33,785 bases of DNA, taken from contig BMAT01007857.1 of assembly GCA_019649035.1 (NCBI GenBank), positions 248,808-282,592 on the forward strand, in the 5' to 3' direction. The translations under genes were made by a program, and so were the position numbers. The stretch comes from Elysia marginata (Eukaryota; Mollusca; Gastropoda; Plakobranchidae). The notes under the pieces are model-generated. The model had not been told where the DNA came from. It did no database searches and was given only the letters and a program-made list of their open reading frames with translations. Position 1 is the stretch's first letter; each line of letters begins with the position of its first letter. This document shows positions 31,401-33,785 of this stretch, piece after piece.

Positions 31401-33053
31401 TTATCATTTTTCTAATCCAAAACCTTACCCTCTTTTTCATAAAGAGTATCTTAAGTAGTTTTAAGAGTTGACGCACCTTTTTTAACCTTTTGGATATTTT
31501 CACCAGCTTGTTAAGATTTTATTTAAAGTATAGAACAAACAACCACCAACATTTATTTAGTATCTATAATGTAATGCATTTTGTCAGAGAGCATAAATTT
31601 TTCAAGTCACCTGGAACCTGTTTCTGAACTCAATAGGTTTTATGCCCGAGTGCAATCGCCCTGCCTTGTCGCCAGCCATCTGACCAATCTGTGCAGGCTT
31701 GTTGTCTGCATTCTCCCGTTGGTGAGGTGGGGACTGCTGGCTCCTTCTACACTGAGTGGCATTTCTGAAATGCTGGTAAAAGTGAGGCCGAGCCTGTTTG
31801 GAATATTGCGTCTTGCTAGAAGAATTTGGCGCCATCTCGTCCTCACTATCACTTGAGTAGTGGCTACGACGGTACTTGTAATGATTCTCCTGCTGTCTGT
31901 AAAAATGACCCCAGGCATTCACTTCCATTGTTCGGGATTGGTGCTGTTTGGTGTCTGAATGAGAGTTAGTCACGGCACTAGCGTCATGAACAGAGGACAC
32001 GTTTTGAAAAGAGTTTTTCTGACCATTTTTATTATTTTTCACAGAGTTGCACGCTAGTTCTTGATTTTTAGTGTGGTTTTGATGATGATGATGATGATGG
32101 ATTTGCTGGTTAAGTGCACTTTGATGACTCGGATGATGATTTGAGTGGTGATAGCGATGATGTGTATGTCCGTAATAATTCTGTTGACAAAAAGTTTGAG
32201 GCTGACTGTTGCCACTAGAACTTTGGTAAGACTGACTACGGATGCAACCCTCCTCTTGTTTACGATTGTGTCCATTTGGTAGCGTATTGTCATTTTCATA
32301 CTCTACCAAGCCACTGGAACTTGAAGGGCGAGTTGGGCTTACTCTTGGTGTTAAAGGTTTTGCGAATCGGTTGTGAGACTGAGAAATTTGCGCTACATTC
32401 AATTGGTTGCTTCCACTGTTAGGGGCACAATACTGGGGGTCAGCAGGACAAGGGGAAGCCAAACCTTTGCTTTCTTGACAAGCGTCTCTGCTTCTCATGC
32501 CACTATTATTAATTCCTTCGTATTGAAAAACAGTTTGCCTATTTTCTCCGACCTGACTTTCATCCTCTTCATCTTCGTCTTCCTCATCTTCTACATCCTC
32601 TTCGTCTGTCTCCTCAACACAATCTGAAGTGAGAGGGTAAGAATTGGACCTGTTGTACAAGTCAGCAGGGTCCCGACTATAAGCCTCAATGCTGTGATAG
32701 AGTCGACCCTCCCCTGCCGCATAAGAATGGGAGCCTGCTATCAGAGGGTGGTCATCAGACGGCGACATTTCGGCACTGGCCAGGTAGGGGTTGGAAGACA
32801 TCTGTCTCACGACCAGCCTTTTCCTGGGTGCTGCCGTTGGGGTAGTGACCTCCTCCCCCGTGGCCATGCTCTTCTGTTCCCTTTCACAAGTGGCGTTCAG
32901 CGACAGGTTACTGAGGTCCTGGGCAGCAATCATATCCCCGCTACCTGGTGAAGTGGAGAGGCTCATGTCTGATAATGCCTCACTCAAGTCACTTACGGAA
33001 GCGCTTGAGTTCAAACCAGTCAGCTGCTTCTCTTGCTGCCCTCTTTCATCCAT
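22304..33053 (-). CDS. F-box/WD40 protein, Cdc4/FBXW7-like SCF substrate adaptor, 12 coding exons
   Basis: Twelve exons join in phase into 917 codons (916 residues plus TGA): 31611-33053, 30847-30912, 30187-30331, 29519-29679, 28545-28635, 27316-27380, 26545-26670, 26122-26211, 25675-25763, 24836-24914, 23437-23688 and 22304-22447. In order: a disordered N-terminus (1-480) with an acidic tract (about 147-165) and a His-rich stretch (about 296-328); a Cdc4-like pre-F-box helical segment (about 480-520); an F-box (about 533-577, LPADLATKVMSYLDP); a linker helix (WKNVFAERFRLRNNW); and seven WD40 repeats (about 632-916). By family knowledge the F-box binds Skp1 and the propeller recruits phosphorylated substrates. 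The start is the first ATG after an in-frame TGA at 33111-33113. Domain order matches FBXW7, but there are seven repeats rather than eight and identity is only partial, so I give no symbol. Confidence 0.92.
22448..23436 (-). other. Intron of the F-box/WD40 gene
   Basis: AT-rich intron between exons 11 and 12. No repeats or genes are recognised beyond A/T runs and an AAAAC-rich stretch near 22575-22593. Confidence 0.7.
23437..23688 (-). CDS. F-box/WD40 gene exon 11 (blades 4-6)
   Basis: The 252-bp exon is phase 0 to 0, with acceptor TTTTTAACAG and donor GTAATA. It carries repeat 5 (GHQDAVTCLMFDSTRVVSGS) and repeat 6 (GHTDVVRCLQADSWRVVSAA). A slightly expanded loop (TIDWKKAE) sits between them. 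It is the only exon that holds two near-complete repeats. Confidence 0.95.
23880..24062 (-). mobile_element. tRNA-derived SINE-like element
   Basis: On the - strand an A-box-like TGGCAGACTGG (24041-24051) is followed by a B-box-like GATTTGATTCC (23997-24007), at tRNA-like spacing. The region between reads like a tRNA anticodon arm (TTATCATGTTGGACTAGTGA). The body then continues toward 23880. The B box matches the GGTTCGANNCC consensus at nine of eleven positions, so the copy looks old. It lies in the intron between exons 10 and 11. Confidence 0.6.
24129..24419. mobile_element. piggyBac-like MITE with 16-bp inverted ends
   Basis: TAACCCTCTTAGCGCG at 24129-24144 is exactly complementary to CGCGCTAAGAGGGTTA at 24404-24419. 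The left end is preceded by T to give TTAA-CCC; the right gives GGG-TTAG, one base off TTAA. TTAA targets with CCC/GGG termini are the piggyBac hallmark. A subterminal palindrome (AGCCCCGATC near 24350 and GATCGGGGCT at 24391-24400) supports a folded end. Confidence 0.6.
24836..24914 (-). CDS. F-box/WD40 gene exon 10 (blade 4)
   Basis: The 79-bp exon, phase 2 to 0, lies between acceptor TTCCTAG and donor GTACGG. It encodes GHQASVLCVHFSETKIVSGS then ADKTIK. Confidence 0.94.
24915..25674 (-). other. Intron of the F-box/WD40 gene
   Basis: Holds the 28-bp hairpin and a short local repeat near 25280-25325 (TAATACAGTGAGTAAAACTT and TAATGCAGTGAGTAAAACAT). Nothing else is recognised. Confidence 0.7.
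25060..25139. repeat. Perfect 28-bp inverted repeat (hairpin)
   Basis: The left arm 25060-25087 (starts TTGATGGCAGGCACATCAAA) and right arm 25112-25139 are perfect reverse complements, with a 24-nt AT-rich loop. It lies in the intron between exons 9 and 10 of the F-box/WD40 gene. It could be a fold-back element or a precursor-like RNA hairpin; the sequence alone does not decide. Confidence 0.9.
25675..25763 (-). CDS. F-box/WD40 gene exon 9 (blade 3)
   Basis: The 89-bp exon is phase 0 to 2, with donor GTAAGT. It encodes ADDDKVISGSYDKLLKIWDL then KSGELRRTL. The split codon with the next exon gives Lys. Confidence 0.94.
25958..26045. mobile_element. Very short pogo/Tigger-like inverted-repeat relic
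   Basis: The left end is CAGTGGAACCCC at 25958. The right end, reverse complement of GGGGTTCCACTT, ends near 26045. It is about 88 bp and includes a G run at about 26013-26023. It resembles the right end of the 1-kb element at 15780 (CAGTGGAAAC). Confidence 0.45.
26122..26211 (-). CDS. F-box/WD40 gene exon 8 (end of blade 2, start of blade 3)
   Basis: The 90-bp exon is phase 0 to 0, with acceptor CTCCTGCAG and donor GTGAGC. It encodes VWDLSAQESW, a slightly long inter-blade loop, then GHTDTVRCLQ. Confidence 0.94.
26545..26670 (-). CDS. F-box/WD40 gene exon 7 (blade 2)
   Basis: The 126-bp exon is phase 0 to 0. It begins VWNMRTNAPW and carries GHHGTVRCLHLEGNRLVSGS followed by CDTTIK. It keeps the Arg of TVRC but has Cys where FBXW7 has the second phosphate-binding Arg (SGSR-D). 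Confidence 0.94.
26671..27315 (-). other. Intron of the F-box/WD40 gene
   Basis: A/T-rich intron between exons 6 and 7 with A and C-A tracts (about 26760-26800). No other feature is seen. Confidence 0.65.
27316..27380 (-). CDS. F-box/WD40 gene exon 6 (blade 1)
   Basis: The 65-bp exon, phase 1 to 0, has donor GTAAGT. It encodes ISCVQFDDSRIVSGSSDKTI then K, the core of WD repeat 1. Confidence 0.94.
27675..27800. repeat. Dispersed repeat family B, copy 2
   Basis: Collinear with 14816-14944 in the same orientation, sharing TTTAGTGCTTTGGAATCA-like and GAGGCAGGAGTT-like blocks. It lies in the intron between exons 5 and 6 of the F-box/WD40 gene. Confidence 0.6.
28545..28635 (-). CDS. F-box/WD40 gene exon 5 (linker and start of blade 1)
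   Basis: The 91-bp exon, phase 0 to 1, lies between acceptor CTTTCAG and donor GTAAGC. It encodes WKNVFAERFRLRNNWLKGRC then TVRTFEGHLQ. The W(K)..(F/Y)..R.R...NW.(R/K)G pattern is what precedes the propeller in Cdc4 and FBXW7. Confidence 0.93.
28636..29518 (-). other. Intron of the F-box/WD40 gene
   Basis: Intron between exons 4 and 5. A TTAGATGCTAGT-like short motif recurs near 28970-29010. No gene is seen. Confidence 0.6.
29519..29679 (-). CDS. F-box/WD40 gene exon 4 (second half of F-box)
   Basis: The 161-bp exon, phase 1 to 0, lies between acceptor TTTTTCAG and donor GTGAGG. It encodes SLCHASQVCKVWHQLADDQ, TLWRRFC and a linker ending EGSIQ. The pattern SL..A..VC..W..LA.D..LWR is a classic F-box C-terminal half. 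Confidence 0.94.
29680..30186 (-). other. Intron of the F-box/WD40 gene
   Basis: Intron of 507 bp splitting the F-box between exons 3 and 4. Only A/T tracts are seen. Confidence 0.7.
30187..30331 (-). CDS. F-box/WD40 gene exon 3 (first half of F-box)
   Basis: The 145-bp exon, phase 0 to 1, lies between acceptor CCGTCCCCAG and donor GTTTGT. It encodes SICELPQLHLLSVLM and then the first half of the F-box, TWLPADLATKVMSYLDP. Confidence 0.92.
30332..31610 (-). other. Introns 1 and 2 of the F-box/WD40 gene around exon 2
   Basis: Introns 30332-30846 and 30913-31610 flank the 66-bp exon 2. Both are AT-rich with no further coding or repeat features I can support. Confidence 0.7.
30847..30912 (-). 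CDS. F-box/WD40 gene exon 2
   Basis: The 66-bp exon, phase 0 to 0, lies between acceptor TTTTTTCCAG and donor GTAAGT. It encodes TMQRWFSECNDSQKNLVLKG plus LL. Together with exon 3 this gives the pattern W-F...SQ...L..LL..C...QL, comparable to the dimerisation-type segment before the F-box of FBXW7 (WLKMFQSW and following). Confidence 0.85.
31611..33053 (-). CDS. F-box/WD40 gene, first coding exon (disordered N-terminus)
   Basis: The exon has 1443 bases encoding residues 1-481 and ends at FRNRFQ before the donor GTGACT (31605-31610). The content is low-complexity and polar. It has Ser-rich SDLSEALSDMSLSTSPGSGD, a basic APRKRLVVR, an acidic run starting EETDEEDVEDEEDEDEEDE, and many His, Gln and Asn residues including a run of six His encoded by a CAT-rich repeat near 32080-32100. 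No folded domain is visible. The first ATG after an upstream in-frame stop supports the start. Confidence 0.9.
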
Positions 33054-33168
33054 TGAACAAGCATGAATAGCACTAGGACAATCTTTAAGAGAATGTTCAG
33101 AATTTACACTTCATATGCAATTTGTACCAGTTTGAGGCTATTTTTTGTAGATCGCAGACAATTTCGTC
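33054..33168 (-). other. Probable 5' UTR part of the F-box/WD40 first coding exon
   Basis: On the - strand a long T tract followed by CAG ends at 33169, a strong-looking splice acceptor. The sequence from 33168 to the ATG carries an in-frame TGA at 33111-33113. This suggests that exon 31611-33168 begins with UTR and that a non-coding first exon lies further upstream. Inferred from sequence only. Confidence 0.45.
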
Positions 33169-33785
33169 CTGAAAAAAAAAATGTCAATTGTTGTTGATCA
33201 TGAGTTTTACACAATTTTGCATGAAATCCTGTAATTCATGATGTCATTAAATTAATATTTAAGCTGACTATTTTGTCCTTAATGTCTGCATAATTTCTAA
33301 AATAGATCTATGTATACATACATGCCATTTATGAAAATATTAAACAAGCTTGAAAAGATAATCGGTGCCAGAGTTAGTTAGCCTCTGTTAGGGCCTACTA
33401 ACGGCAGGTTCCACAAAAATGGTCAATCACATATCCCAAAATTCCCAAAATTTCCAACAGGGTGAATCATGTCTTATTATACATCATTGGAAAGGGGATG
33501 ACTTCAGGATTACAAAAATGACATTTGCTTAAGCTACAGACCTCCTGATTTCAATATAAGTGGACCTGAAGTGATCTCCCCTTGGATTTTCGTAAAACCA
33601 TTCCATCCCTTGCTTTTTATCACGTTTTGATATATTCAAACTGCCTGAAATTAATTCTAGTTGTATATTATGACATATGGAGGTTTGTAAAGGCCTTGTG
33701 AAGAAAAAAAATTCATGAATATGATTAAAAAAAAATAGGAATTAGGCTTTTAATAAGCAGAAAATTTTGCAAATGGCAAACGACT
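33169..33785. other. Non-coding sequence upstream of the F-box/WD40 coding region
   Basis: AT-rich sequence with no open frame I can support. It is probably an intron between a 5' non-coding exon outside the window and the first coding exon. Confidence 0.4.

Noticed and set aside
32054-32951. Antisense and other-frame open frames over the first F-box/WD40 coding exon
   Set aside because: These are shadows of a long real exon with biased codons (His, Asp, Glu tracts).
22304-33053. Calling the - strand gene FBXW7 or beta-TrCP
   Set aside because: It has seven rather than eight blades and only moderate similarity to FBXW7. The linker and N-terminus do not match beta-TrCP. Family-level naming is all that is safe.

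Overview
The window is animal nuclear DNA, not bacterial. It is AT-rich, with long introns, canonical GT-AG splice sites, simple-sequence tracts, small inverted-repeat elements and a tRNA-type SINE. It holds the 3' part of one nuclear-receptor gene on the + strand and an apparently complete coding region for an F-box/WD40 gene on the - strand. The two genes converge, tail to tail. Both proteins belong to families found across bilaterians and both are clearly diverged from human. I suspect a lophotrochozoan such as a mollusc, but nothing in the sequence proves the taxon.

Layout. 1-6508 (+): exons of an NR2C-type orphan nuclear receptor (TR2/TR4 group). They cover the end of the hinge, the whole ligand-binding domain and an unusually long low-complexity C-terminal tail, ending at a TAA at 6506-6508. 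The DNA-binding domain must lie upstream of the window. 6509 to about 10.2 kb: probable long 3' UTR, with several AATAAA motifs and four exact Pumilio-type TGTACATA sites. About 10.2-22.3 kb: intergenic or UTR DNA with no coding sequence I can support. It contains tandem duplications, pogo/Tigger-like inverted-repeat elements and an 892-bp assembly gap (19786-20677). 22304-33053 (-): twelve coding exons of an F-box/WD40 protein of 916 residues (Cdc4/FBXW7-like architecture), with a probable 5' UTR acceptor near 33168. 33169-33785: upstream non-coding sequence.

Function. The receptor would act in the nucleus as a DNA-binding transcription regulator. The F-box protein would be a substrate adaptor of an SCF ubiquitin ligase. 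Nothing in the sequence ties the two to one pathway, and their adjacency looks incidental.

Main points of interest: (i) a 48-bp in-phase cassette exon that duplicates the start of the next exon of the receptor; (ii) two in-phase splice acceptors 27 nt apart inside the ligand-binding domain; (iii) a roughly 190-residue tail after helix 12; (iv) a divergent seven-bladed Cdc4-like protein with a long disordered N-terminus that keeps only part of the FBXW7 phosphodegron arginine set; (v) a perfect 28-bp-arm hairpin in an intron; (vi) several apparently unrelated non-autonomous elements. I saw no wholly new gene system; the candidates for novelty are the exon and domain architectures and the small repeat families.
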